This document shows positions 1-9,138 of a stretch of 64,000 nt of DNA, piece by piece. The notes below the pieces were generated by a model, which was given only the letters and a program-made list of their open reading frames with translations, was not told where the DNA came from and searched no databases. Source of the DNA: Pseudomonas viciae (GTDB lineage: Bacteria > Pseudomonadota > Gammaproteobacteria > Pseudomonadales > Pseudomonadaceae). Numbering within the stretch: position 1 is the first letter of the stretch; each line of letters opens with the position of its first letter. The translations under genes and the position numbers were made by a program. Location: positions 6,618,833 to 6,682,832 of the forward strand of contig NZ_CP035088.1 in NCBI RefSeq assembly GCF_004786035.1, read 5' to 3'.

Positions 1-2365
1 TCGGCGCAAGGCCCTGGCGCTGCCATTCGCACGCCTGCCAACAGGCCTGGCGCAACACGAACTCGCCAATCGGCCCGATCAGCCCGGTCTCTTCCGCCAG
101 GCCAATGAAATCTACCGGCGGGACCTCGCCCATGACCGGATGATCCCAGCGCACCAACGCCTCAGCGGCGTTCAAGCGCCCGGTCGCCAGGCACAACTTG
201 GGCTGGTAGAAAACCTTCAACTGCTGCTCTTCGAGGGCCTTGCGCAGCTGATTCTCCAGTTGCAGGCGCTCCAGCGTGCTGGCCTGAAGGCTGTCGGTGT
301 AGAACTGGAAATTGTTGCCGCCCAGATGCTTGGCATGTTGCATGGCCATGTTTGCCTGGCTGACCAGCGTGGAAATTTCCCGCGCGTTATCGGGCAGCAT
401 ACTGATACCGATGGAGGCACTGACCACCAGTTCATGGCCTTCGATGGTCAGCGGCAGGCGCAGCTTGGCGGACAAACGGGTCGTCACCCGCGCCAGGCTG
501 GAAAGGTTGCCATAGGCATCGAACAGCACGGCGAACTCATCGCCGGACAATCGAGCGATGGTGTCGGCTTCGGGCAGTGCATTGATCAGGCGCCGGGCCA
601 TTTTCTGCAACAGCTGGTCGGCAATGTCGTGGCCGAGGCTGTCGTTGAGCAGTTTGAAGCGGTCCAGGTTGATATGCAGCAACGCCAGGCTGCGCCGTCC
701 GCCTTGGCGCACCCGCTGGTGAGCCTCGTGCAGGCGCTCGCGGAACAGCGAGCGATTGGCCAAGCCGGTCAGTTCGTCGTAATGCGTGAGGTAGCGCATC
801 CGCTCTTCGGATTCGCGTCGAGCCGACAGATCGGCGAAGAAGCCCACTATATGGCTGGTATTTCCCCGAGTGTCGCGCACTACGTTCAGTTGCAGCCACT
901 GCGGATACAGTTCGCCATTGGCCCGCGCTTCGACCAGTTCACCCTGCCAGGTACCGTGCTGCTTGAGGGCTTGGCGAATGACGGGGTAGTGCCGGCGCGC
1001 ATCACGACTGCACGGCAGGTCCACCACGTTGTGCCCTAGCATGTCTTCGATATTGAAGCCGGTGACCCGCGTGAACGCCTGATTGGCGGCGAGCAGCGCG
1101 AAGCTCGGATCGAAAATCACGATGCCCTCGCTGGCGGCCTCGAATACCGTGGCCGCCAGCTGTTGTTGCTGCTCGAGCTCTTTACTGGCGCTGATGTCTC
1201 GCCGGGTGCCAACCATGCGCAGCACCCGCCCACTCGCGCTGCGCTCCACGGCCCGGCCGCGGTCTTCGATCCACACCCAATGACCGTCGGCGTGTCGCAC
1301 ACGATATTCGATCTGGTAATCCTCGCTGCGACCCTTGAGGTGTTCGACCAACGCACGCTTGAGGGCCGGCAGGTCCTGAGGATGCAGGCGCGGCTTGAGA
1401 TGACTGAGCATAGCGGTGACAAATTCGGGCTCCAGGCCGAACAGCTCCTTGAGTTGGGTGTGGTGGACTTCGTCGGTCTGCAGGTTCCAGTCCCACAAAC
1501 CCAGCTCACTGGCCTTGAGCGCCAGGGCCAGACGCGCCTCACTCTTGCTCAGGGCCTGGCTGGCCGCCTCCAACTCAAGGCTGCGCTGCGCTACCCGCGC
1601 CTCCAGACCAACTTGGGCCACCCGCAGTTTTTCCTCGGCAGAGCGACGTTGTTCGACTTCACGACCCAGCGCCTCATTGAGCTGTGCGCTGCGGGCTTGC
1701 GCCTGCTGCCAATGCTCGATCAGCGCCTGGTTCTGGAACCGCCGCAACAGGCCATTTTGGATCAGCCGGTTGACCTGCCAGGCCACCACACTCAGCGAAA
1801 CTAATACCACCAGCCCAAGCCAGCCCCACCCGCGCTGCTGCTCATCACCGCCCCAGAAGAGATAGCCGATAGCCGGCAACAGGCACGGCAAGGTAAAGGA
1901 CAGAAACGCCGGAAGACTCACGGCATAGGCGACGCTGGCCGACAGGGTGGCCGCGCCAATCAGGCCGAACACCCAGGCCTGCTGCTGGAAGCTGTCGGCC
2001 GGAACGAGGGCGATGCCAGCCCCGGCCAGCGTCAGGCCGGTCATCGCCGAGCCGAGCAAAAACATACGCAACCAGACAGGGTGTGCCTGACGGCTGGGCA
2101 TCGCCGAATCGAAGGCGGCCACCTGAATCACCCGCAACGCCACCAGTGACAGCAACCAGACCAGCCAGACGCTGACCAGAACATAGCGCGCCGGCTCCCA
2201 TAGCAGAGCGGCGCAGACCAGGCCGTTGACCAGCATGAACAGCGTGGGCAGCAACGAGCCCTGATACAGCAGACGTGTGCGTTCGACCGCCATTTCCATG
2301 GCGTACTGCTTGCAGATGACCCGCGGTTCCACACAGGGGCCCGCCAGATCGGAATTGAGGGTCAT
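1..2365 (-). CDS. Membrane PAS-PAS-GGDEF-EAL protein (3' end outside window)
   Basis: Probable cyclic-di-GMP turnover protein. Translating the minus strand from the ATG at 2365 gives one uninterrupted frame to the window edge (788 residues, no stop seen). The N-terminus (about 40-190) has several hydrophobic segments, followed by a coiled linker. Two PAS-like domains follow (about 270-390 and 395-515); the first contains LGLWDWNLQTDEV and the second GIVIFDPSFALLAANQAF. The GGDEF domain starts at HYDELTGLANR (about 527) and carries SGDEF near 606-610, a tolerated GGDEF variant. An EAL domain begins near 710 with YQPKL and AEALVRW and is cut by the edge. Synthase or phosphodiesterase output cannot be decided because most of the EAL catalytic residues are missing. 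It is divergent from uvrD. Confidence 0.88.
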   Translation of the reverse strand, partial: MTLNSDLAGPCVEPRVICKQYAMEMAVERTRLLYQGSLLPTLFMLVNGLVCAALLWEPARYVLVSVWLVWLLSLVALRVIQVAAFDSAMPSRQAHPVWLRMFLLGSAMTGLTLAGAGIALVPADSFQQQAWVFGLIGAATLSASVAYAVSLPAFLSFTLPCLLPAIGYLFWGGDEQQRGWGWLGLVVLVSLSVVAWQVNRLIQNGLLRRFQNQALIEHWQQAQARSAQLNEALGREVEQRRSAEEKLRVAQVGLEARVAQRSLELEAASQALSKSEARLALALKASELGLWDWNLQTDEVHHTQLKELFGLEPEFVTAMLSHLKPRLHPQDLPALKRALVEHLKGRSEDYQIEYRVRHADGHWVWIEDRGRAVERSASGRVLRMVGTRRDISASKELEQQQQLAATVFEAASEGIVIFDPSFALLAANQAFTRVTGFNIEDMLGHNVVDLPCSRDARRHYPVIRQALKQHGTWQGELVEARANGELYPQWLQLNVVRDTRGNTSHIVGFFADLSARRESEERMRYLTHYDELTGLANRSLFRERLHEAHQRVRQGGRRSLALLHINLDRFKLLNDSLGHDIADQLLQKMARRLINALPEADTIARLSGDEFAVLFDAYGNLSSLARVTTRLSAKLRLPLTIEGHELVVSASIGISMLPDNAREISTLVSQANMAMQHAKHLGGNNFQFYTDSLQASTLERLQLENQLRKALEEQQLKVFYQPKLCLATGRLNAAEALVRWDHPVMGEVPPVDFIGLAEETGLIGPIGEFVLRQACWQACEWQRQGLAP

Positions 2366-2544
2366 AGGCACTTGTTCTTGTTCTTATTCAGTGGAGCATG
2401 GAGAACCCGAAACGAGCACCGAGCATACACAAGCCAAACGCCATCCCACACTGCCCCAGCTCATAAAAGTGCGGAAAAAGTCGCTATTTTATTGGGCGGC
2501 GTGGCCTTCAAGCGAGCCCCGCCAGGGTCTGTAGCCGATGACCA

Positions 2545-2570
2545 ACCGGTCATCATCGACCGGTCTTTTA
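2545..2570 (+). terminator. Hairpin plus T-run just upstream of uvrD
   Basis: Inverted repeat ACCGGTC-ATCATC-GACCGGT followed by CTTTTA, about 60 bases before the uvrD start. It looks like a weak intrinsic terminator or attenuator on the plus strand. No gene ends there, so it may close a short leader or small RNA from the 2366-2545 gap. Confidence 0.4.
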
Positions 2571-2626
2571 TCGGCGGATGCAAAGCTCGGTTTGCCCGAG
2601 GTGACGCCGCACCCTAGAATGCCCCG

Positions 2627-4810
2627 ATGCGCGATGACCTCTCCCTTCTGCTGAACTCCCTCAACGATGCCCAACGCCAGGCCGTAGCTGCCTCCGTGGG
2701 TCGTCAGTTGGTCCTGGCCGGTGCCGGCTCCGGTAAGACCCGAGTGCTGGTGCACCGTATCGCCTGGTTGATCCAGGTCGAGAACGCCTCGCCCCATTCG
2801 ATCCTGTCGGTGACCTTCACCAACAAGGCCGCTGCCGAGATGCGCCATCGCATCGAGCAGTTGATGGGCATCAACCCGGCCGGCATGTGGGTCGGTACCT
2901 TCCACGGCCTGGCGCACCGCTTGTTGCGGGCGCACTGGCAGGAAGCCGGCCTGAGCCAGACCTTCCAGATCCTGGACAGCGACGACCAGCAACGCCTGGT
3001 CAAGCGAGTGATCCGCGAACTGGGCCTGGACGAACAGCGCTGGCCAGCCCGTCAGGCCCAATGGTTCATCAATGGCCAGAAAGACGAAGGCCTGCGCCCA
3101 CAACATATCCAGGCCAGCGGCGACCTGTTCCTGGCGACCATGCGCAGCATCTACGAAGCTTACGAGGCGGCATGCCAGCGCGCAGGCGTCATCGACTTTT
3201 CCGAGCTGCTGCTGCGTGCGCTGGATCTGTGGCGCGATCACCCGGGCCTGCTGGCTCATTATCAGAAGCGCTTCCGGCATGTATTGGTGGACGAATTCCA
3301 GGACACCAACGCCGTGCAATACGCCTGGTTGCGCCTGCTGGCCAAGGGTGGCGACAGCCTGATGGTGGTGGGCGACGACGACCAGTCGATCTACGGCTGG
3401 CGCGGCGCCAAAATCGAGAATATCCACCAGTACTCGGCGGACTTTCCTGACGCCGAAGTCATCCGCCTGGAACAGAATTATCGCTCCACCGCCGGTATCC
3501 TCAAGGCTGCCAACGCCCTGATCGCCAACAATACCGGGCGCTTGGGCAAGGAGTTGTGGACCGATGGCGGCGAAGGCGAAGCGATCAACCTCTACGCCGC
3601 CTTCAACGAACACGACGAAGCCCGCTACGTGGTGGAAACCATCGAAAGTGCGCTGAAAACCGGCTTGGCCCGCAGCGACATCGCCATCCTGTATCGCTCC
3701 AACGCCCAGTCGCGGGTACTGGAAGAGGCCTTGTTGCGCGAACGGATCCCGTACCGTATCTACGGCGGCCAGCGCTTCTTCGAGCGCGCCGAAATCAAGA
3801 ACGCCATGGCTTACCTGCGCCTGCTCGAAGGGCGTGGCAACGATGCGGCCCTGGAGCGGGTGATCAACGTGCCAACCCGGGGCATCGGCGAAAAAACCGT
3901 CGAAGCGATTCGCGATCACGCCCGCCACAGCCATGTGTCCATGTGGGAAGCCATACGTCAGCTGGTCACCAACAAAGGCGTGACCGGGCGCGCCGCCGGT
4001 GCACTGAAGGCCTTCATGGACCTGATTGAAGACCTCGCCGCCAAGTGCGGGGAGATGCCGCTGCACTTGATGACCCAGACGGTCATCGAGCAGTCCGGTC
4101 TGATCGCCTACCATGAAGCCGAAAAGGGTGAAAAAGGCCAGGCCCGGGTGGAAAACCTTGAGGAACTGGTCAGCGCCGCGCGCAACTTCGAGAACACCGA
4201 AGAAGACGCAGACCTGTCACCACTCTCGGCCTTCCTGGGCCATGCCTCCCTGGAGGCCGGCGACACCCAGGCCGACGAACATGAAGACAGTATCCAACTG
4301 ATGACCCTGCACAGCGCCAAGGGCCTGGAATTCCCCTACGTATTCCTCGTGGGCATGGAAGAAGGCCTGTTCCCCCACAAGATGAGCCTGGAAGAACCGG
4401 GGCGTCTGGAAGAGGAACGGCGGCTGGCCTACGTCGGCATCACTCGCGCCATGCAGAATCTAGTGCTGACCTACGCCGAAACCCGACGCTTGTACGGCAG
4501 CGAGACCTACAACAAGGTGTCACGCTTCGTACGCGAAGTGCCGAAAGGCCTGATTCAGGAAGTGCGGCTGTCCAACAGCGTCAGCCGTCCATTCGGTGGC
4601 GGCCAGCAACAAAGCACCAGCAGCCTGTTCGGCGGCAGCGATATCCCGGAAACCGGCTTCAGCCTCGGCCAGACCGTGCGGCATTCAGTATTCGGCGATG
4701 GGGTGATCCTCAACTTCGAAGGCGCCGGGGCCCAGGCCAGGGTGCAGGTGAACTTCAGCGAAGGCAGCAAGTGGCTGATGCTGGGGTATGCCAAGCTGGA
4801 AGCGATCTAG
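2627..4810 (+). CDS. uvrD: DNA helicase II UvrD
   Basis: Superfamily 1A 3'-5' helicase of nucleotide excision repair and methyl-directed mismatch repair. At 727 residues it has the usual length. Walker A AGAGSGKT is at 31-38, motif II DEFQDTN at 222-228, motif III QSIYGWRGA follows, motif V TLHSAKGLE is near 560 and motif VI YVGITRA near 602. The C-terminal tail ends in the Tudor-like UvrD segment (GQTVRHSVFGDGVILNFEG). The start at 2627 places the conserved LNDAQRQAV near residue 12; the upstream ribosome-binding site is weak. I found no convincing LexA box in the gap to the divergent GGDEF-EAL gene. A REP-like palindrome follows the stop. Confidence 0.97.
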   Translation: MRDDLSLLLNSLNDAQRQAVAASVGRQLVLAGAGSGKTRVLVHRIAWLIQVENASPHSILSVTFTNKAAAEMRHRIEQLMGINPAGMWVGTFHGLAHRLLRAHWQEAGLSQTFQILDSDDQQRLVKRVIRELGLDEQRWPARQAQWFINGQKDEGLRPQHIQASGDLFLATMRSIYEAYEAACQRAGVIDFSELLLRALDLWRDHPGLLAHYQKRFRHVLVDEFQDTNAVQYAWLRLLAKGGDSLMVVGDDDQSIYGWRGAKIENIHQYSADFPDAEVIRLEQNYRSTAGILKAANALIANNTGRLGKELWTDGGEGEAINLYAAFNEHDEARYVVETIESALKTGLARSDIAILYRSNAQSRVLEEALLRERIPYRIYGGQRFFERAEIKNAMAYLRLLEGRGNDAALERVINVPTRGIGEKTVEAIRDHARHSHVSMWEAIRQLVTNKGVTGRAAGALKAFMDLIEDLAAKCGEMPLHLMTQTVIEQSGLIAYHEAEKGEKGQARVENLEELVSAARNFENTEEDADLSPLSAFLGHASLEAGDTQADEHEDSIQLMTLHSAKGLEFPYVFLVGMEEGLFPHKMSLEEPGRLEEERRLAYVGITRAMQNLVLTYAETRRLYGSETYNKVSRFVREVPKGLIQEVRLSNSVSRPFGGGQQQSTSSLFGGSDIPETGFSLGQTVRHSVFGDGVILNFEGAGAQARVQVNFSEGSKWLMLGYAKLEAI

Positions 4811-4826
4811 AGATTTGTGCAGGACC

Positions 4827-4852
4827 CTGTGGGAGCAAGCTCGCTCCCACAG
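4827..4852. repeat. Single REP-type palindrome after uvrD
   Basis: CTGTGGGAGC / GCTCCCACAG arms around AAGCTC, 17 bases past the uvrD stop. It shares the TGTGGGAGC...GCTCCCACA arms of the REP pairs elsewhere in the window and could also act as the uvrD transcript end. Confidence 0.75.
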
Positions 4853-5049
4853 TTGTTCTGGGGGACGTCAAAACATTTCCGATAGAACTTGTTCCTCTTT
4901 CCTACAGCCCAAAGCGAACAGGCCCTCTTGCGCGGCTGAAGCTGAACCTCACCTGTCACGCAAAAGCCCGAAACACTCTGCCGCTAGCCAGCAACAGTTC
5001 AGCTGTGCAACATGGCGCGCGTGCTATCCACAAATGGGAATGCCTTTAT

Positions 5050-5925
5050 ATGAAACGTTTTCTTAGCATCGCCATGGCGTTGTGCATCGGCCTGACGATG
5101 GCCATCGACGCCAATGCCGCCAAGCGCTTTGGCGGTGGTAAAAGTTCGGGCGCAGCCCCGACTCACCAGACCAGCCAGATGGCGCCGTCCTCCGCCGCCG
5201 GGTCCACCGCTGCTACCGCAGGCGCGGCCGGTGCCGCTGGCGCTGCCACCAAGGCCAGCGGTGCTTCGCGCTGGCTCGGCCCTCTGGCCGGTATCGCCGC
5301 CGGCGGCCTGCTCGCGTCCATGTTCATGGGCGACGGCTTCCAGGGCATGCAGATCTTCGACATCCTGATCATGGCGGTCATCGCCTTCCTGGTCTTCCGC
5401 TTCATTGCCGCCCGTCGTCGCAAGCAGCAGGAGCAATTGGCTCCGGCCGGTCATGCACCGATGCAACGTGAAGTGTTCAACCAGCAACCGGCCAGCGGTT
5501 CGATTTTCGGTGGTTCGGCAGCGCCAGTGGCCGCCCGTCCGGTCATCAACGCGCCAGCCTGGTTCAACGAAGAGCGCTTCGTCGAAGCTGCGCGCAGCCA
5601 TTTCATGTCCCTGCAGCAACACTGGGATGCGAACGAAATGGACAAGATCTCTGAGTTCGTGACCCCGCAACTGCTGGAATTCCTCAAGCGCGAGCGGGCC
5701 GAACTGGGCGATGGCTTCCAGTCGACCTACATCGACAATCTGCAAGTACAACTGGACGGCGTCGACGATCGCGCCGACAAGACCATCGCCACCCTGACCT
5801 TCAGCGGTGTGTCGAAGGACTCGCGCTTCGACAAGGGCGAAGCGTTCAGCGAAAGCTGGAACATGGAACGTGCCCAAGGCGATGACCAGCCTTGGCTGGT
5901 GGCCGGTATCCGCCAGAACAGTTAA
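5050..5925 (+). CDS. Tim44-like domain membrane protein
   Basis: Predicted 291-residue envelope protein. The start at 5050 gives a clean signal peptide (MKRFLSIAMALCIGLTM, cleavage after ANA). A low-complexity Gly/Ala/Ser region with QTSQ and AGAAGAAGAA follows. Then come one or two hydrophobic segments (GPLAGIAAGGLLASMFMG and ILIMAVIAFLVFRFI, about 75-120), a basic RRRKQQ stop-transfer, and a C-terminal Tim44/MBA1-like domain (about 170-290, including HWDANEMDKISEFVTPQLLEFL). The domain assignment rests on recognised similarity. The bacterial family has no firmly established biochemical role. A strong terminator follows, so it is probably monocistronic. Confidence 0.8.
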   Translation: MKRFLSIAMALCIGLTMAIDANAAKRFGGGKSSGAAPTHQTSQMAPSSAAGSTAATAGAAGAAGAATKASGASRWLGPLAGIAAGGLLASMFMGDGFQGMQIFDILIMAVIAFLVFRFIAARRRKQQEQLAPAGHAPMQREVFNQQPASGSIFGGSAAPVAARPVINAPAWFNEERFVEAARSHFMSLQQHWDANEMDKISEFVTPQLLEFLKRERAELGDGFQSTYIDNLQVQLDGVDDRADKTIATLTFSGVSKDSRFDKGEAFSESWNMERAQGDDQPWLVAGIRQNS

Positions 5926-5957
5926 ACCTCTGCGCGTTTTGCATGTTGAAATAAAAG

Positions 5958-5987
5958 AACCCCGGCTCAGGCCGGGGTTTTCTATTT
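5958..5987 (+). terminator. Rho-independent terminator of the Tim44-like gene
   Basis: Perfect 9-bp stem AACCCCGGC / GCCGGGGTT with a TCAG loop and a TTTTCTATTT tail, 33 bases after the stop codon. Confidence 0.9.
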
Positions 5988-6063
5988 CGCGGTTGCATCT
6001 ATAGCGAGCTACTGTATAAACCGCTCCATATAAACCGCGCCATCGAGAAAGAGGATCCCGGAC

Positions 6064-6471
6064 GTGGAAGAAATCATCGAACAATTGCGTGAAGCCAACG
6101 AACCCGTACCGGTTCCGCTGGAGTTGCCTGACGAAGATTTGTTGGTAGAGATCGAAGAACAGCTGTTCATCGATATCCCGTTCGTCTTCAGGGAGTTTTT
6201 GCTCACCGTCAGCGATGTCGTCTATGGCAGCCTGGAGCCGGTGACCGTCACCGATCCCCAATCCCACACCTATCTGCCGGATGTGGCCGCCAATGCCTGG
6301 GATGCCGGTGTGGAGCGCAGCCTGATCCCGATCTGCCAGGACGGTGACGATTATTATTGCGTCGAAGAAGACGGCACTGTGGTGCTGTGGCAGGCCGAGG
6401 AAGAACTGATTGCCGAGGAAACCTGGGAATCCGTCTGGCACTGGGCGCGGGACGTCTGGTTGGAAAGCTGA
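6064..6471 (+). CDS. SMI1/KNR4 (SUKH) family protein
   Basis: Acidic 135-residue protein. The GTG start at 6064 is supported by GAGGA 8 bases upstream. The segment DIPFVFREFLLTVSDVVYGS and the following acidic beta-rich region (VTDPQSHTYLPDVAANAWD, DDYYCVEEDGTVVLW) fit the SUKH fold. Many SUKH proteins are immunity partners of contact-dependent or secreted toxins, but no toxin gene is next to this one, so an immunity role is unproven. It stands alone between the Tim44-like gene and the convergent antiporter. Confidence 0.75.
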   Translation: MEEIIEQLREANEPVPVPLELPDEDLLVEIEEQLFIDIPFVFREFLLTVSDVVYGSLEPVTVTDPQSHTYLPDVAANAWDAGVERSLIPICQDGDDYYCVEEDGTVVLWQAEEELIAEETWESVWHWARDVWLES

Positions 6472-6493
6472 TCCACCAGCGCCCCGCCGCGGG

Positions 6494-8257
6494 TCAATGC
6501 CCGGACGACTCCTTGTGATTGTCCAGGGTTTCCAACAAGGCCACCTGCATCCGCGTATGCAGGCGGATGAACCAGCGCCAGAGCAAGGCTGCGACGGCAA
6601 TCGCCACCACTGCAATCAACACCAGCAACTTGTTGGTCGGCAAGATGCTGGCCGACAAGGCCGCCAATAGCAGGAAAATAACCAGCAACGAGAGGATCGG
6701 GATCACTTCGGCGATCACTCGACGCACACGCTGGGTATGGCGGCCGGCCATCTCCGGCTTGACGCTCATCTCTGCCAGCAGCATCGACAGTGCCTTGAGC
6801 TTGCGATACGCGGCGATCAGAAACGGTAGCGATAGCAATAACGCCCCACCCCAGATCAATGCTTTCTGCCAGCTCGGGTCGCTGATCCACATTTGCAGGT
6901 AAGCCGACATCCGCTCGGCAAAAAAACCACCCGAAACAAAAATCGCGATGACCAGTGCAAGGTTGACTCCGACCTGTAGCAGGATCCGCCGGATCATCGA
7001 GGCCACCACCGCTCCCTCCCCGTGGGGTTGGATGCTGCGCAGCCATTCACCATACATCCCCAGCACCCGCGTCAGCCGTTGCGGCATGACCGTCGCCAAC
7101 TTGACGGACAACGGGTCGGCAGCCCGGATCAGGTAAGGCGTCAGCAGTGTGGTCAACACCGAGACCGCGACGGCGACCGGATAGAGGAAATCACTGGTGA
7201 CCTGCAGGGTCATCCCCAGCGACGCGATGATGAAGGAGAATTCGCCAATCTGCGAAAGCCCCATCCCGACTCGCAGTGAGGTGCGTCCGTCGTTGCCGGC
7301 GATAAAGGCACCGAGGCCGCAGGACAGCATCTTGCCAAGGACCACTGCGCCAGTGATCACGGCGATCGGCCAGGCGTACTGCAGCAATATCGCCGGATCG
7401 AGCATCAGCCCGATGGCCACGAAGAAAATCGCGCTGAACAGATCGCGTACCGGCTCCACCAGTCGTTCGACTTTCTGCAACTGCCGGGACTCGGCCATGA
7501 TCGCACCGATCAGGAATGCCCCGAGCACCATGCTGTACTCCAGTTTCACCACCAACAGGCAGAAACCGAAACATAGGCCCAGCACAGTGATCAGCAGCAT
7601 TTCGTTGCTATCGAACTTTGCCACGTAGGCCAGTAGCCTCGGCACCAGCAGAATGCCAATGACCAGCGCGACGATCATGAACAGCGACAACTTGCCGACT
7701 GTGGAAAACACCTCGCCGGAGCTCACCGTGCCACTGACGGCAATGCTCGACAGCAAGGCGATGATGCCAATGCCCAGAATGTCCTCGACGATCAACACCC
7801 CGAAAATCAACTGTGCGAAGCGCTCGTTTTTCATCTTCAGGTCGTTGAGGGCCTTGACGATGATGGTGGTCGAGGAGATGGCCAGGATAGCGCCGAGGAA
7901 CAGCGAGTCCATGGTGCTCCAGTCGAACCAGCGGCCAATTTCGTAGCCGATCCAGATCATCAGCACGATTTCGAGGAACGCCGCGATGAACGCGGTGGCG
8001 CCCACCTTGAACAACTTGCGCAGGCTGAATTCCAGGCCCAGGCAAAACATGAGGAAAATCACCCCGAGCTCGGCCAGTGTCTTGATCGTGTCTTCGTCGT
8101 GGATGAAACCGAACGGCGGCGTATGCGGGCCGATGATGAAGCCGGCCACGATATAGCCCAGGACCACCGGTTGTTTAAAACGATGAAAGAGAACGGTCAC
8201 CAACCCCGCTGCCATCATGATGATTGCCAGGTCTTGAATGAAACTGATGGCATGCAT
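6494..8257 (-). CDS. CPA2-family cation:proton antiporter (KefB/KefC-like, no RCK domain)
   Basis: Polytopic inner-membrane antiporter of 587 residues. The ATG at 8257 follows GGGAG at good spacing, whereas a TTG seven codons earlier has no support. Residues 1-390 form the Na+/H+ exchanger domain; GLEFSLRKLFKVG, SSTTIIVKAL and LIVEDILGIGIIALL are typical of KefC/YbaL. The usual C-terminal RCK/TrkA-N nucleotide-binding domain is absent. Instead there is a region with about four more hydrophobic segments (LALVIAIFVSGGFFA, ALLLSLPFLIAAY, ILSLLVIFLLLAALSA, LLVLIAVVAIAVAALLW). The transported ion (K+ or Na+) cannot be told from sequence. It is divergent from the thioesterase gene. Confidence 0.87.
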   Translation of the reverse strand: MHAISFIQDLAIIMMAAGLVTVLFHRFKQPVVLGYIVAGFIIGPHTPPFGFIHDEDTIKTLAELGVIFLMFCLGLEFSLRKLFKVGATAFIAAFLEIVLMIWIGYEIGRWFDWSTMDSLFLGAILAISSTTIIVKALNDLKMKNERFAQLIFGVLIVEDILGIGIIALLSSIAVSGTVSSGEVFSTVGKLSLFMIVALVIGILLVPRLLAYVAKFDSNEMLLITVLGLCFGFCLLVVKLEYSMVLGAFLIGAIMAESRQLQKVERLVEPVRDLFSAIFFVAIGLMLDPAILLQYAWPIAVITGAVVLGKMLSCGLGAFIAGNDGRTSLRVGMGLSQIGEFSFIIASLGMTLQVTSDFLYPVAVAVSVLTTLLTPYLIRAADPLSVKLATVMPQRLTRVLGMYGEWLRSIQPHGEGAVVASMIRRILLQVGVNLALVIAIFVSGGFFAERMSAYLQMWISDPSWQKALIWGGALLLSLPFLIAAYRKLKALSMLLAEMSVKPEMAGRHTQRVRRVIAEVIPILSLLVIFLLLAALSASILPTNKLLVLIAVVAIAVAALLWRWFIRLHTRMQVALLETLDNHKESSGH

Positions 8258-8515
8258 GGTTTGGGGCTCCCTGTTCAAAATGACTCATCGCGGAGCTGGA
8301 TAAGTCCGTTTCCTTTGTAGGAAAAGCCCTCGCAACGGCTTTTGAAGGGTAACACCGCGACTTCCGACAAAAAGTCAGTGCAATATATGGAAACAGATCC
8401 ATCGGGGCGTGACGGCAGCCACAGGTGCGGCGTCCCGATATCGGTGGTTTTTAAAACCTTCCAGCACCCGCAGAGGTGCACTCCCGAAATTGCTGCCTTG
8501 AACCGTGAGTACGTT

Positions 8516-9001
8516 ATGGAACCCGGAAACGCCCAGCTGTCGATGACGGTGTTAATGACCCCCGATATGGCCAACTTCTCTGGCAATGTCCATGGCGGCA
8601 CCCTGCTCAAATACCTCGACGAAGTCGCCTATGCCTGTGCCAGCCGCTACGCCGGGCGCTATGTGGTGACGTTGTCGGTCGACCAGGTGATCTTCCGCGA
8701 GCCGATTCACGTCGGCGAGCTGGTGACCTTCCTGGCGTCGGTGAACTACACCGGCAACACGTCGATGGAAGTGGGCATCAAAGTCGTGACCGAAAATATT
8801 CGCGAACGCTCGGTACGCCACACCAACAGCTGCTTCTTCACCATGGTCGCGGTGGACGATCAGCGCAAACCCGCCGCCGTCCCGCCGTTGCAACCGCAGA
8901 ATGGGGAAGAAAAGCGCCGCTACGAACAAGCCCAGCAACGCCGGCAGATCCGCCAGGAACTGGAAAAGCGTTACCAGGAGATCAAGGCGGACGGGCCTTA
9001 A
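8516..9001 (+). CDS. Hotdog-fold acyl-CoA thioesterase (YciA/BACH type)
   Basis: 161-residue cytoplasmic thioester hydrolase of acyl-CoA. The hotdog core includes MTPDMANFSGNVHGGTLLKYLDEVAY, where the conserved HGG and the catalytic Asp of the LDE segment are visible, then VDQVIFREPIHVGELVTF and SCFFTMVAVD. The C-terminus (EEKRRYEQAQQRRQIRQELEKRY) is a charged helix, common in this family. The ATG at 8516 aligns the family's usual N-terminus; the frame stays open upstream to 8342 but without hotdog sequence. The chain length of the substrate is unknown. It is followed by a REPIN. Confidence 0.9.
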   Translation: MEPGNAQLSMTVLMTPDMANFSGNVHGGTLLKYLDEVAYACASRYAGRYVVTLSVDQVIFREPIHVGELVTFLASVNYTGNTSMEVGIKVVTENIRERSVRHTNSCFFTMVAVDDQRKPAAVPPLQPQNGEEKRRYEQAQQRRQIRQELEKRYQEIKADGP

Positions 9002-9020
9002 CAGACAGATGAAAACCAAA

Positions 9021-9110
9021 TGTGGGAGCGAGCTTGCTCACGATGGCGATATCACAGCCAACATTTATGTTGAATGTGATGCCCCCATCGCGAGCAAGCT
9101 CGCTCCCACA
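9021..9110. repeat. REPIN (inverted REP pair) 1
   Basis: Two REP palindromes in inverted orientation: TGTGGGAGCGAGCTTGCTC at the left and GAGCAAGCTCGCTCCCACA at the right, 90 bases overall with a unique central loop. It lies between the convergent thioesterase and pdxY genes. Confidence 0.9.
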
Positions 9111-9138
9111 GGGATTTGCAGCATTTCCACGGGTGCGA

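Noticed and set aside
2500..2626. LexA box upstream of uvrD
   Set aside because: Only a CTGT half-site (in GTCTGTAG) was found, with no matching ACAG at the right spacing.
2489..4114. Long minus-strand frame opposite uvrD
   Set aside because: Antisense shadow of the GC-rich uvrD reading frame.
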